From Myotis daubentonii (taxonomy: Eukaryota > Chordata > Mammalia > Chiroptera > Vespertilionidae): a stretch of DNA of 64,000 bases. A program made the position numbers and the translations under genes. Of the stretch, positions 11,135-22,334 are shown in pieces. The number at the start of each line of letters is the position of its first letter. Position 1 is the stretch's first letter. The notes under the pieces were generated by a model, which was given only the letters and a program-made list of their open reading frames with translations, was not told where the DNA came from and did no database searches. Where the stretch lies: the NCBI RefSeq assembly GCF_963259705.1, contig NC_081850.1, forward strand, positions 39,951,167 through 40,015,166, written 5' to 3'.

Positions 11135-11240
11135 GACCCAAGAACTAGAAGGGACATTTCCCCAATTGCCTCCTCTCACAGTTGAGGACACTGTCCTTGA
11201 GAAGGGAAATGAGTAGCCTGGGGCCACTCAACTAGAACAA
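11135..11240 (-). mobile_element. MIR-family fragment
   Basis: 'cacagttgaggacactg', then 'gaagggaaatgagtagcc' and 'ccactcaactag', resembling the reverse MIR/MIR3 core. Weak. Confidence 0.4.
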
Positions 11241-12239
11241 AGTTGCTACTATTTTTTATTAAGATTTGCTTTACGATGCCTAAGGTATATGCAATATTGC
11301 TACCACTATCTTATGTTTGCTGTATGAGGACTACCTGGTATATGTAAGCTGGAGAAATACACCTGAGAAATGTAACTTCTTTTCATCATGTTCACATATA
11401 GATGTGTACTGAACAATTTTAAATAGTGAATTTGTATAAAAATTGAGAAAGCTGGTATATATATATAGACTTTAATTTAAAATGATAGCAATATCCTGAA
11501 ATCATCCATTATCTCCGAGGTTTTATCCCTTCCTTGCTACTCCTCCCTTTTGGACAACCAGCAAAGAAGCATAAATCCACTTTACCTTGAAGGATTAAGG
11601 ATCCTGTGTGCTCTTCAAAGGAGAATAATTAGGAAGGAAATGCAAGAGTAGTACCTTATTTGCATAAATTCATAGCTGTCAAATTTCCCCAAAATATAGT
11701 GTATAAAAACTTTCTGCATTTTCCATAGTTATTTTTAAAAACTAAAAAACAAGAAAAAAAAATATATCCCTAAAACAAAATATCAGGGCAACAAAAGAAG
11801 TCTCCAGGGAACTTAAGATCACCATTGATTCAAAAATCCACAGTTAATTTCTCAGAAGTCATCAGCAGTCCATCCGAATTCCACAAATCCTTTTCTACAT
11901 CCCCCCCCCTAAAAAAGAACATGAAAGATCATCAAGATTACTTGAAATATTATAACTAACAAAAGTCATCAAATATTTCCCAAGTTTCTAGAAGTACAGG
12001 GGGAAAATGTTATAAAATGACAAAAGTAGGAAAATCTGATTTTATGCTCCATTTGGATGTAAGAATTTTCCACACCTTTAAACTGAAGGGTTTTTTTTCT
12101 TCTTCTTCTTCAGAAAAAAAAACACTGTCAAAATGTACAAGGTGCTTAAAAACCAAGGGAGGAATTTCAGCCCTCTCCATGGTCACATGGTCTTCTGTGA
12201 ATGAGCTGAACACAGCTTAGAAAACTCCGAGCTCAGTTA
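11241..12239. other. AT-rich unique sequence
   Basis: No transposon with clear ends and no exon recognised. Overlapping opposite-strand frames at 12010-12220 are low-complexity (Ser/Lys/Glu-rich) and probably chance. Confidence 0.35.
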
Positions 12240-12790
12240 TTTATTCAACAAACACTTAGTGTTGCCCTGCGTGCCAAACACTGACAGATTCTGGAGGTGA
12301 ATAAGACAGCACATGGGATTCCTCTCTCTAATAGAAGGGAAGTGACAAGTGAACCAATTAGCAAGTGGTAATACAGATTGTGATAAATTCTGTAAAGGAG
12401 ATAACGAAAATTAGGAATAATAGGAGGGGTAGAAGTTACACTGATGACCCTCAGTGAATCACATGTCTCAGTATTGGCGTTCTTGTGAGGTCTCCGCCCA
12501 CGTTCACTCAGGATTTGGCGGTATGACTTGCTTTGGCCAAGGCAACAATGGCAGTGATGTAAGCAGAGGCTTCCAAGTACTTGCACAGGTGGTTCTGGCC
12601 ACGTGTCGGAGCTGGGGTGGGGAAGGGGTGTTCCGGATAACGTCAGAGAATACAGAAGTGATAGTTAAGCTAAGATCTAAAGGATGTTAATCCCAAGAAC
12701 AGAAATTTGAGAAGAAAGATGGTGAAAAGGGAAGGGCCAGGGCAGGTTAAGTCCTGAGGACCAGGGAATCCAGGCTTGGAATACTGTGAC
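12240..12790 (+). mobile_element. Ancient mammalian interspersed repeat (name not assigned)
   Basis: Opens 'ttatttattcaacaaacact', then a 'gtgccaaacactg' motif and 'gaataagacagcacatggga'. This is a widespread old mammalian repeat pattern, also seen near 20.09 kb and 38.27 kb in this window. Confidence 0.5.
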
Positions 12791-12954
12791 CCAGCAGAGG
12801 CCAATGGCAAACGTTTTGCATAATTTCTGCTTGAACTAGTCTTATCCAGATACCAAATAAATCAATAAGATAAAGTCACAAAGGTGACTTTCTGGACAGA
12901 TTCCTCACTTTGCATAGAAATGTAGAAAAATTGCTTAGCTGAAAATAAGCCACA

Positions 12955-13325
12955 ATTTTAGGAAGGCCAGTCAGCTCTCACTTCCGTGTCCTTGGAAGCC
13001 CTGAGTTGCATGTAAAAAATCTGGTTACCCTGCTGGCAAACCACACGAAGAGAGTGTCATGCCCTCACTTTCTTCTTATACTGAGAGACCGTGTCTGGGG
13101 AAAGAGGACGGGATTCATTGTAGAGAGAGAGAAACCCCAGCCATCTCAGTCCCCCCGCTGAATTCAGCCAGTGCCACCAAATAAATGCAGCCACATGAGT
13201 GACCACTGGCAAGAGTAGCAGAGGAACTGCCCAGCTAGGTCCAATCTAGATTTTAGAATCATGAGTAAATGAAATCGTTGTTATTTCAAGCCAATAAGAC
13301 TGGGGTAGATGTTACGCAGCAATGA
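12955..13325 (-). mobile_element. MaLR-type LTR fragment
   Basis: 'gagagaccgtgtctgggg', 'aaatgcagccacatgagtga', 'gaactgcccagctaggtcc', 'gaatcatgagtaaatgaaat', 'cgttgttatttcaagcc' and 'gttacgcagcaatgaaag' follow the reverse MST/MLT1 LTR. Old. Confidence 0.75.
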
Positions 13326-13333
13326 AAGACCTC

Positions 13334-13523
13334 AATCCGTGGTTCTTGACTAGAGACAACGTTTTGCTCCGAGGGGGTATTTGGCAATGTCTAGAAGCCA
13401 CTTCAGTTGTCCTAGTGGGTATGGGTATTGCCGGCATCAGGTGTGCTGCTAAACATCCTGCAACACTGGACAAAAAAGTATCTGACCCAAAATGTTGCTA
13501 GTGCTCAGGTTGAGAAACTGACC
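13334..13523 (+). mobile_element. MER20 (hAT-Charlie MITE)
   Basis: 'gtggttcttgactagag', 'gtatttggcaatgtctagaa', 'gctgctaaacatcctgcaac' and 'ctgacccaaaatgttgctag' end in 'gctcaggttgagaaac', matching MER20 end to end. Confidence 0.85.
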
Positions 13524-14167
13524 TAAACAAAGGGTGTACACATTCATGATTTTGACTTTCATAGAGGCTATGCGAATATATTTTACCAAGAGCAACATAT
13601 GAGAATACCTATTTTCCTACGGTCTCACCAGCAGAACTTACGATCGTAGACATAAACACAGATGAAGAGCTATGTACCTATCTTTGCCTTAGGGAAAAAC
13701 ATCATAACTTGAACATATATTTCTCTAATAATAATTGAGGATGAGTGTCTTTTCATGTAGTTCTCTCCTAGGCTGTTGTTCTTATTCTCATTGATGTGTA
13801 AAAGCTCTCTATATATTAAGGCAATTATCCCCTTGTTTGTGATTTGAGTTGAAACTGTGATTTCCCAGGTTAGCACACTGATTTGGAGAAACAAATGGCT
13901 AGAAACCAAATTACACCAAGAAAGCCACACGTAAGTGAAAAAATATGATTGTAAGTTGAATCAATCTAAGAAACTAACAAATGATGAAAACAGATATTTG
14001 CTGCCAAGAACCACACAACGAGGTATACAGAGAACCGGCACGTGTGAGTAGGGGCTGAATGGGATGGAAGCTGCAATCAGGGAAGAAGGGAGCCCCTTTT
14101 GAGACCAGACTGTGAACCAGAGAGACTAAATTTCAAACTGAAGACACATATTTAAAACAGTAGATGA
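13524..14167. other. Unique sequence
   Basis: AT-rich, no recognisable element or exon. Confidence 0.4.
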
Positions 14168-14396
14168 GCCCTAGCCTGTTTGGCTCAGTGGATAGAGTGT
14201 AGGCCTGCAAACTGAAGGGTCCCAGGTTTGATTTCTGGTCAAGGGCACATGCCCAGGTTGTAGGCTCCATCCCCAGTAGGGGGCTTGCAGAAGGTAGCTG
14301 ATCAATGATTCTCTCTCATCATTGATGTTTCTATCTCTCCCTCTCACTTCTGCTCTGAAATCAATAAAAACATATTTAAAAAAATAAAATAAAACA
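14168..14396 (+). mobile_element. Ves SINE
   Basis: Complete: 'gccctagcctgtttggctca' head, 'atccccagtagggggcttgc' body, 'tgctctgaaatcaataaaaa' tail. The target duplication is unclear (possibly AAAACAG). Confidence 0.93.
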
Positions 14397-14514
14397 GATC
14401 AAATCAGGCTCTAAGTTCAATCTCTAAGTTCCCCTTTACCTTCTACATATTTGACTTTTGTCCCTCTCTCATCTCTCCCAATATAAAAATGGCTGCCAAC
14501 CAGAGACACATAAG

Positions 14515-14745
14515 CAAGGGTTCTAGAGCCATACTGCTTCAGATCAAGTCCCAGCTCTACCACTTACTGGCTGTGTGACTTTGGACAAGTTACTTGAGCT
14601 CTCTGTGCCTCTGCTTCCTTATCTGTAAAATGGGAATAATCATAGTGCCCACCCCACAGAGTTACTATGACAGTGAGTTAAATGTGAAGCGTTTAGAAGA
14701 GTACCTGGTACACATATGCATACAGTTCAAGATACTTAATGTTAT
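14515..14745 (+). mobile_element. MIR SINE, near full length
   Basis: 'agctctaccacttactggct', 'gtgtgactttggacaagtta', 'tctgtaaaatgggaataatc' and 'gtacctggtacacat' make a textbook forward MIR. A further reverse MIR-like fragment lies at 14770-14885 ('gataagaaaactgagactca'). Confidence 0.88.
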
Positions 14746-15120
14746 TAACACGCACTGATATGTGTACCCATTTATTCTAGTTCACACAAGTAACACAATA
14801 ACTCAATTTTTCAGTTACCGATTGGATATAATTATCCTTATTTCAAAGATAAGAAAACTGAGACTCAGAGAAAATAAATAAGACGCACTTTTTTTATCAC
14901 CTTTAGGTCATCTGCCAATATTAACTAAAGTACTATCTTTACAAGGAAACCCTGGAAGGAAAATGTTAGTCGCACAGGCCACTAGAAAACCATCCTCAAG
15001 TATAAGAAGGTTATTGTGAGGACCAGGAGTTGGCCTTGTTCTGTTTCTCCAGAGGACAAAAGTGATATCAATAGGAAGAAAATCAAGGATGCAGAATCTG
15101 GTTGTCTTATGAGAACATGA

Positions 15121-15163
15121 TGTCTTTACTTTCCACTGTATCCCTCAGTGGAAAGTAAAGACA
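15121..15163. repeat. Perfect 18-bp inverted repeat, 7-bp loop
   Basis: Arm TGTCTTTACTTTCCACTG (15121-15138), loop TATCCCT, and an exact reverse-complement arm at 15146-15163. It could form a stable RNA or DNA hairpin. It is shorter than a typical pre-miRNA stem. Confidence 0.9.
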
Positions 15164-15642
15164 GTGGATTGTTTGGCAATAGCTCTCAGCTCCCAATAAA
15201 TGAATAAATAAACAAAGTAAATAATAAGAGCTATCCAAAATGGAACAAGCTGCCCCCGGAGCACGCCATCCCGGCTGTGCGTTTGAAGAGGCTACCGCTC
15301 ACCATCTGATGGAGGGTTAGAATAAATGTCTATTGACATTTAATTATCCTGAGTCTTCAGGAAGAAAAAGGATTCGAGCAACAAAAAAAAAAAAAACAGT
15401 AAGAGCAGTTCCTCTCAGAACCACTAAGGGACTGAATTCTGACTAAAAGTTCCTGCGCTACAAGAGAAAGTAACTTTTGTCAAATGGTTCTGTACCCATT
15501 CTGTTATTATTTCTGTGGGACACAGCTGTCCAGAGGCAAGAATCCTCTACTGATATTTTATACAGGTAAAATCAAGTAAAGCCTGCTTCAGCAAGGAGAA
15601 AAAAAATTAAAAAGAGAAAAAAGGTGATTTGAAAGGGCATTG
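15164..15642. other. Unique sequence
   Basis: A-rich in places. No element with defined ends and no exon recognised. Confidence 0.4.
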
Positions 15643-15823
15643 AGCCCTGGCCTGGTAGCTCAGTTAGTTAGAGCATCGTCCTGATAAGCCAAAGTTGTGG
15701 GTTCAATCTCCAGTCAGGGCACATACAAAAATCAACCAATGAATGCATAAACAAGCAGAATAATAAACTCTCTCTCCTTCCTCTCTCTCTCTAAAAATCA
15801 ATCAATAAAAAATTCTTTAAAAA
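15643..15823 (+). mobile_element. Older bat tRNA-SINE
   Basis: tRNA-like head 'ggtagctcagttagttagag' with B-box-like 'gtgggttcaatctcc', a shortened body, then 'ctctctaaaaatcaatcaat'. A 12-bp target duplication GAAAG(G/A)GCATTG lies at 15631-15642 and 15824-15835. It differs from the main Ves consensus in the middle. Confidence 0.85.
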
Positions 15824-15867
15824 GAAAGAGCATTGGCAATATATAAAGTATTAATAGAAATTAATGC

Positions 15868-16075
15868 TAGCCCCACTGCAGTGGCTCAGTGGTTGAACAC
15901 TGACCTATGAACCAGAAGATCATGGTTCAATTCCCAGTCAGGGCACATGCCTGGGTTTTGGGCTGGATCCCCAGTGTGGGGTGTGCAGGAGGCAGCCGAT
16001 CAATAATTCTCTTTCATCATTGATGTTTCTATCTCTTTCTCACTCTCCTTTCTTCTCTGAAATTAATATATATAT
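15868..16075 (+). mobile_element. Ves-related SINE
   Basis: 'gcagtggctcagtggttgaa' head, 'gggcacatgcctgggttttg', 'caggaggcagccgatcaata', ending 'ctctgaaattaatatatat'. Boundaries are approximate. Confidence 0.85.
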
Positions 16076-16334
16076 TTATATACCCCTAAGGAAAAATTAA
16101 CAATAATAATTGCTATCATTTGAGAATTTATGTGCCAACCACTGTGAAAACCAAAGTCTCAATGGGAAAAATTAGTTATTTTCCAATTCTTGAAGATATT
16201 AGAGCTTAAGAGGCCCAAGCTCAAATTCTTACTTAACCATTTAATTGTTGTTCCGGCAAGTTTCTCAAAGCCTCTGTGCCTCAGCTTTGCAGATGTAGAT
16301 AGAGATACATAGTCTGCTGGTCCCCACACAACCC

Positions 16335-16460
16335 TGTAACCCACGTGTTACAGATGAGGGAACTAAGACAGAGCCGCTAAGTAATGTGTGTGAGAATACA
16401 CAGCTAGTAGGTGCAATGTGAACCCAGGAAGTCTCGCTCTTAACCACTTCACGAACTGCG
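16335..16460 (-). mobile_element. MIR SINE fragment
   Basis: 'gttacagatgagggaactaa', 'cacagctagtaggtgcaatg', 'tgaacccaggaagtctcgc': reverse MIR core. Confidence 0.75.
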
Positions 16461-16578
16461 CATAAGCAATAGTGTGAAGGGCGTATTTGACTATTATTGG
16501 CGTCAATAACCTTGACCTTTCTTCCAGCACGAAGGTCCCAGGGGCCCATAATCTCATTATACTGTAAACAGCTAAAGC

Positions 16579-16792
16579 AGTGGTTCTCAGCCTTGGCTGC
16601 ACATTAGAATCACCTGGGAATCTTTTTAAAATCCTGATTTCTGGGCCTCATCCTCCGGAAATTCTTTGTTACTAATGTTGTGGCCCCACCCCATAACAAA
16701 GAAACAGAATTTCCGGAGGATGAGGCCCAGAAATCAGGATTTTAAAAAGATTCCCAGGTGATTCTAATGTGCAGCCAAGGTTGAGAACCACT
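16579..16792. mobile_element. Palindromic hAT-Charlie (MER5-like) element
   Basis: Ends match the 'agtggttctcaRccttggct' terminal repeat of MER5-type MITEs. The first 87 bp and the last 87 bp are inverted copies differing at one base, around a centre of about 40 bp. An 8-bp target duplication GCTAAA(G/A)C lies at 16571-16578 and 16793-16800. It could fold into a long hairpin. Confidence 0.9.
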
Positions 16793-16800
16793 GCTAAAAC

Positions 16801-17254
16801 GTAAAGCAGGGGACGCCCACACGGGCTGCAGCCAAAGGCGCAGCATCTCCCACGCTGGGGGAAAGCAGCTCTCAGAGAAGACCTGCCATCACAAGGCAGG
16901 CGGCGAACCAGAGGCGTTTCCTACAGCCAGACCCTAGGTGTCACCAGTGTGACAGGACGACCAGTCACCCATTCATCCTTTTGCACTTTCATTCGCACAG
17001 GAAATCACACTGACTGCAGCACCGAGGCTCCGGCGTGCGCTGCGGGGCGCTGACGCACGCAGGGCGGAAAGGAGTGGGTGGGAGCACAGGGCTGTTTATG
17101 CCAACAGGTTGCAGCTGGTCCTGCAGCTCTACCGGCTGCCTCTCTCTTCCCTGCCCCCGGGCCACGCCTGGCAGCTGCTTATACTAGGCTCAGGCTGTTT
17201 GGAGGGAAGTGGAGGGAACCCACATTGCCTATTTGAAACTTTGGTTTTAAAAGT
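16801..17254. other. Unique, moderately GC-rich sequence
   Basis: Contains a CpG-enriched patch around 17015-17070. No gene or element recognised. Confidence 0.35.
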
Positions 17255-17445
17255 TACTACGGTAGGGGGTGGGGGTGGGGTGGGGTAATAAAAGGTAAAG
17301 GGGTCAAATATATGGTGACAGAAGATTTGAGTTTGGGTGGTAGGCACACCAAGCAATATACAGATGATGTCATGGAATTGTACCCTTGAAACCGATATAA
17401 TTTTATTAACCAATGCCACCTGAATAAAGTTAATTTAAAGAAAAG
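17255..17445 (+). mobile_element. Bat/carnivore-type L1 3' end
   Basis: G-rich start, then 'caaatatatggtgacagaag', 'gagtttgggtggtaggcaca', 'caatatacagatgatgtcat', 'cccttgaaaccgatataatt' and 'ataaagttaattt'. A standard L1 3' UTR end, strongly 5'-truncated. Confidence 0.85.
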
Positions 17446-17649
17446 TTACTACCATGGATGTAGGTTGGGGGTTTGGATTTTGAGGGGAAAGAGAAACAAG
17501 CAGATGAATAGGTTCTAAGAGGACTTTTCTTCCTTTGTTCCCCTCTGCTTCCAGCAGCATTTAGATCTTATGCTAATTCTCAGGTTCAAGGTCATTCTGC
17601 TGGAGGAAATAATAAAAAGAATGCTGACTTACAGGTGCATACGAGTGAG

Positions 17650-17765
17650 CAAGGTGCTTTCACAAACTGTCCTGTTTGACCCTCATGACACACCTATGGA
17701 ATAGACAGCACAAGGATTAAAATTCTCCTTATGTAGAGGAGAAGAGTGAGGTTCAAGAAAATGGT
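17650..17765 (-). mobile_element. MIR SINE fragment
   Basis: 'aaggtgctttcacaaactgt', 'gaccctcatgacacacctat', 'tatgtagaggagaagagtga': reverse MIR order, diverged. Confidence 0.55.
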
Positions 17766-18481
17766 ATATACTATTCAAAACAGTATTCAGTTTGTCTTTG
17801 AGAAATAAAAAACATCCCCAGTATTTAAATTAAATAATTTCGTATGATCAGCCCATGTTATATATGAAGACTCAGCCTTAGTCACCTCCCCCCGCCCAAG
17901 CCCAATACACACGCACAAGCACACACATGCACAGGAGCACATACACACAGAGATTGTATCTGCTGATCACAAGAGGAAAAAAGTTATACAGAGCAAGGAG
18001 GGAGAGCATTCCAGATCTAAACAGGCTTAAAATACACAGTAACCTAGAACAATGTGTGATCCTTGACTGAACTCTGATTTGAATGAATCAGTGAAAGACA
18101 CATTTGGGATCAAATGGGAAATTTGGAATATAGACTATGAATTAGGTGACATTAAGGAATTATTGTTAATCTTGTTAGGTGTGATAATGGGGTGTTGTAC
18201 ATATAAAGAAAAATTTTCTTATTTTTGGAGCTTCTCACTGAAGGATTAGGAGTGAAATGTCATTACATCTTTAAAATACATTTGCAAATAATAATAATAA
18301 TAAAACATGTGATAATATATTGACAATTGTTAACTCTAGGTTAGGATATGTAGCTATTTGTCTTACTATTCTATTTGTCTATAGGCTTAAATTTTTCATA
18401 ACGAGTTAAAAAAAAGAGTGATTCATTCTTCCTTTTACTCTTGAATATCTTTGTGTGTGTTTTTTAGGGCTGGGACTATCT
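17766..18481. other. Unique sequence with an old retroelement-like stretch
   Basis: 18030-18420 resembles a very old retroelement 3' region ('gattaggagtgaaatgtcat', 'acaattgttaactctagg'), but I cannot name it. The rest is unassigned. Confidence 0.25.
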
Positions 18482-18667
18482 TTTTTATTTTTTATTTATT
18501 TATTTATATATGTTTTGATAGAGAGATAGACACATTGATGAGAGAGAAACATTGATAGGCTGCCTCCTGCATGCCCCCCACTGGGTACTGAGCCCTCAAT
18601 CTGTACATGTGTCGTGACCTCTTGGTTCATGGGTGGACACACAACCACTGAGCCACATTGGCCAGGT
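18482..18667 (-). mobile_element. Older Ves-related SINE
   Basis: T-rich left end, 'gagagaaacattgataggct', 'gcctcctgcatgccccccac', ending 'cactgagccacattggccag'. A diverged reverse copy. Confidence 0.82.
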
Positions 18668-18683
18668 TAGAGACATTATTCTT

Positions 18684-18899
18684 TTTTTTTTTTTAAGAGA
18701 GAGTAGAAGGAAGGGGGAGAGACAGAGAGAGAAACATCCATGCGAGAGTCAGACACATCAACTGATTGCCTCATGCATGCACCCTGACCAGGGCCAGGGA
18801 TCAAGCCTGCAACCAGGCACATGCCCTTGACCAGAAACGAACCTGGGATTCTTCAGTCCACAGGCCGATGCTCCATCCACGGAACCAAACTGGCAGGGC
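18684..18899 (-). mobile_element. Ves SINE, first of two at one target site
   Basis: Reverse copy ending 'ggaaccaaactggcagggc'. It is bounded by GAGACATTATTCTT at 18670-18683 and 18900-18913. Confidence 0.92.
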
Positions 18900-18913
18900 G
18901 AGACATTATTCTT

Positions 18914-19133
18914 TTTTTAAAAATATATTTTATTGATTTTTTACAGAGAGGAAGTGAAAGGGATAGAGAGTTAGAAACATCAATGAGAGAGAAACATCGA
19001 TTCAGCTGCTTCCTGCACACTCCCTACTGAGGATGTGCCCACAACCAAGGTACATGCCCTTGACCAGAATCGAACCTGGGACCCTTTAGTCTGCAGGCCG
19101 ATGCTCTATCCACTGAGCCAAACTGGTTAGGGC
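18914..19133 (-). mobile_element. Ves SINE, second at the same target site
   Basis: Reverse copy with 'tattttattgattttttaca' and the head 'gagccaaactggttagggc'. It is bounded by the same 14-mer GAGACATTATTCTT at 18900-18913 and 19134-19147. Confidence 0.95.
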
Positions 19134-19147
19134 GAGACATTATTCTT

Positions 19148-20089
19148 AATGTCCAAGATCAGAAAAGTATTAAACATATCAGGGAAGAAAGCCGTGCCAA
19201 CATTGTATGTTAAATTGGAATTATGTTCCTGGGGTTAGAATCTGAAGAGAAAACAGAATGTTTTTCACTCATTTGAGAACAACATACTGTGGGGAATTTT
19301 TTGGATGGATGGGTAAGACTGAGGATACGTGGATGGCAGATGGATGGAGTTAAATATGTTATGAGTGTGCTTGGCATATCACTACATAAAGGAACTGGAG
19401 GTGACTGGGAGGAGAGATGGACTGCTAGATTAATCCTAGGTTTTCCTCCTTTAGTATTTCACAGTTAACTTTCACAACGAACAAATCTTTTTAATGTTGT
19501 TACTCCCTCTTAAGGAAGAGAAGGGAAAGCTTCAGACTTCGACTATGCATGAAACCTCTGCCTGATCAATAGTCCTATATTAACAACAAAGTGGAAGAAG
19601 GCATGGTGAATGATGATAATTCTCCTATTTGAGGAGTTCTTAATCTTCGTAGGAGGTACTGGGTCTTCTTTAAAATCCAGAAAAATGCACACACAATTCT
19701 GGCTCAAGTTCAAGAGCTTCTTGAGTCCCCAGAATTCCAACCATTAATTTCATGTAGGTTCACCAAGTCCATGCTAAGAACTCCTAAGCTAAGCTGTAGC
19801 AGGAGATGACTGGACCTGGTAATAACAGGCAGAATTGATCATAAAAGCTGTGGAGGTCAAGCCCAGATATTTCTACTTGACAAAGAGAATCTCAACTACC
19901 TTGAATGTAGCTGAAGCAATCAAGCAATCAGAAAGGAAGAGAATCGAAGTTAATACATTTTTTTCTGGTTAATACTTCGAGTTAAAACAACGCTTTTTAC
20001 AGTAAACAATTCACCATAGTCCCCAATGGTGAATTAAGGACAAGAGTCCACGATTCCTTACAAAGAAAAAGAAGGAAAACTGAGGATGC
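19148..20089. other. Unique sequence
   Basis: No element or exon recognised. Confidence 0.4.
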
Positions 20090-20760
20090 ATTTATTTATT
20101 CAACAAATCTATACTGAGGTCCCACACTAGGCCTTGTTTCAGGAGCCGGAGACACACAAAGAACAAAATAGACGAATTGCCTGACACATGGGACTTGCTT
20201 TCTCGTTGAGGTGGAGGGAGGGAAACAATAAACAAGTAAACAAACAATTATAAGGCATAATGTCACATGGTAATAAGCACCAGAAAGAAAAATACAGCAG
20301 GAGAAAGAGGAGAGCGCGCAAAGGGGAGGGTGTATGACAGAGGGCAGTTAGGGTAGGCCTGGCTGAGAAAGAGACCCTTGAACAGATGCCAGAATGGAGT
20401 GAAGAAGTGAGCCACACAAGCGTCTGGGGAAAGAATTTTCCAGGAAAACAGAAGAGGAAATGTACTCCATGTGTTTGAGAAACAGCTAGGAGGCCACTGT
20501 GGCTGGAGGGAGGTGAACAAGGGAGAAAGTGATGGGAAGTCTGGGAAGTATCCTGGAATCAAACCATGTAAAGGCGTGGGGGCCCTGGGGGGGAGGGGGG
20601 ACTTTGGATTGTGTTCGCAGAGTTGTGGGAAGCCGCTGGAAGGTTTCCAGGAGGGCAGTATTGTGATCTGGCTTATATTTTATGACAGGTCACTCCAGCT
20701 GCTGTGTGGAAAAGGGACAGTAGAGGGTGAGTGTGAAGGCAGAGAAGAGGATAGAGAAGG
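20090..20760 (+). mobile_element. Ancient mammalian interspersed repeat, longer copy
   Basis: Opens 'ttatttattcaacaaatc', then 'aacaataaacaagtaaac', 'cataatgtcacatggtaata', 'gtgggaagccgctggaaggt' and 'gtgatctggcttatatttta', ending near 'cactccagctgctgtgtgga'. Same family as at 12.24 kb. Name not assigned. Confidence 0.6.
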
Positions 20761-21079
20761 GTTATTTTCCATTTCCACATGGTAACCAGAGATTTTTTTT
20801 TCTTTTTTTTTTTGGTTGGCCCTGGGGGGGAAAACTTAGATACAAAGCTTACCAGGATCAAAATGCATCCTTTAGACCAGTTCATTCTGCCCAGTATGTC
20901 ACCAACATCCAGCTGGTGGGTCCTAGAAACAAGACGGCAATCACCCACCTATGTTCGCTGCAATGCCATGATTTATAATAAGAAATATGTATTTGGTCTT
21001 TGTCACTGTTCCTGGCACAGAGCTTCTAAAACCCTTGGAATTTCCTAAGCGATGAGAGTGACAACAGTATCTTTTGTTG
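20761..21079. other. Unique sequence with T run
   Basis: T-rich run at 20793-20813, otherwise unassigned. Confidence 0.35.
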
Positions 21080-21290
21080 TATTAATGAGGCGACTTTCGG
21101 ACTGCACCTAAGGATGGGGGCTGGTTGCCAGGAGACCCAACCACGTGATTACAGGATTGGAACTTTCAGTCCCACCCCCTGGCCTCCTGGGAGAAGAAAG
21201 GGCCTGGAGGTTGAAACAATCACCAATGGCCAATGGTTTAATCAGTCATGTCTATGTAATGAAGCCTCCATAAAAACCCCAAAGGACAGC

Positions 21291-21742
21291 CCTGGCTGGT
21301 TTGCTCAGTGGATAGAGCATCGGCCTGAAGACTGAAGGGTCCCAGGTTTATTCCAGCCAAGGGCACATACCTGGATTGCAGGCTCAATCCCCAGTAGGAG
21401 GCGTGCAGGAGGCAGGCAATCAATCATTCTCTCTCATCATCGATGTTTCTATCTCTCTCTCCCTCTCTCTTCCTCTCTGAAATTAATAAAAATATATTTT
21501 TTTAACTTTTTTTAAAATATATTTTATTGATTTTTTTACAGAGAGGAAGAGAGAAGGATAGAGAGTTAGAAACATCGATCAGCTGCCTCTTGCACATCCC
21601 CCACTGGGGATGCGCCTGCAACCAAGGCACATGCCCTTGGCCAGAATCAAACCCCGGACCTTCCAGTCCGCAGGCCGATGCTCCATCCACTGAGCCAAAC
21701 CGGCCAGGGCAATAAAAATATATTTAAAAAAAATAAAAAAAC
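21291..21742 (+). mobile_element. Ves SINE with a second SINE in its tail
   Basis: Forward copy: head 'ccctggctggtttgctcagt', tail 'ctctgaaattaataaaaata' to 21499. It resumes after the inner SINE as an A-rich tail (21711-21742). The flanking duplication is probably AAGGACAG. Confidence 0.9.
21500..21710 (-). mobile_element. Ves SINE inserted in the tail of the preceding copy
   Basis: Reverse copy ending 'gagccaaaccggccagggc', with a perfect 15-bp target duplication AATAAAAATATATTT at 21485-21499 and 21711-21725. With the outer forward copy it makes an inverted pair with almost no spacer. Confidence 0.95.
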
Positions 21743-22334
21743 ATAAGGACAGGGTTCAGAGAGCTTCCAGGTTGGTGAACATGTGGAGATTTGAAGGCGT
21801 GGCAAGCTCTGGGGAGAACTTGGAAGCTTCCCACCCTTTCCCCATACCTTTCCTTAGGCATCAGCTTTATCTGGCTGTTCCTGAGTTGTATCCTTTTACA
21901 ATAAACTGTTAACCTAGTAAGTATAATGTTTCTTTGAATTCATTGAGGCCCTGTTGCAAATTAATTTAACCTAAGGAGGAGGTCCTGGGAACCTCCGATC
22001 TATAGCTGGTCTATCAAAAGCCCAGGTGACAAATTGGACTTGTGATTGCCACCTGAAGTGGGAGGGGCAGGGTACAATCTTGTAAGACTGAGCCCTTACC
22101 CTGTGGAATATGACACTGTCTCCAGGTAGATAGTGTCAGAATTGAGTTGAGTTGTAGGACACCCAGCTGGTGTCTGAAAATTGCTTGGTGGTACATGGGA
22201 TACTGCTCCCTCCCATTGGTTTCCAGAATTGGTACCAGAATATTATTAGCTTTTATCTTCTTTAATGCAAATACTTGCTTGTCTTGCCCTCAATCTTCCC
22301 ATTACAAGGTAGGCATAGTAGCTGGGACACAGCA

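Larger units (their letters stand above)
21080..22225 (+). mobile_element. Endogenous retroviral LTR, split by SINEs
   Basis: 'caccaatggccaatggttta', 'atgaagcctccataaaaacc', then after the SINEs 'gagcttccaggttggtgaac', 'gctgttcctgagttgtatcc', a polyadenylation signal 'caataaactg' near 21899, and 'gatagtgtcagaattgagtt' and 'gacacccagctggtg'. The order matches a mammalian ERV LTR in forward orientation. The sequence from 21291 to about 21742 is two SINEs inserted into it. Confidence 0.7.
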
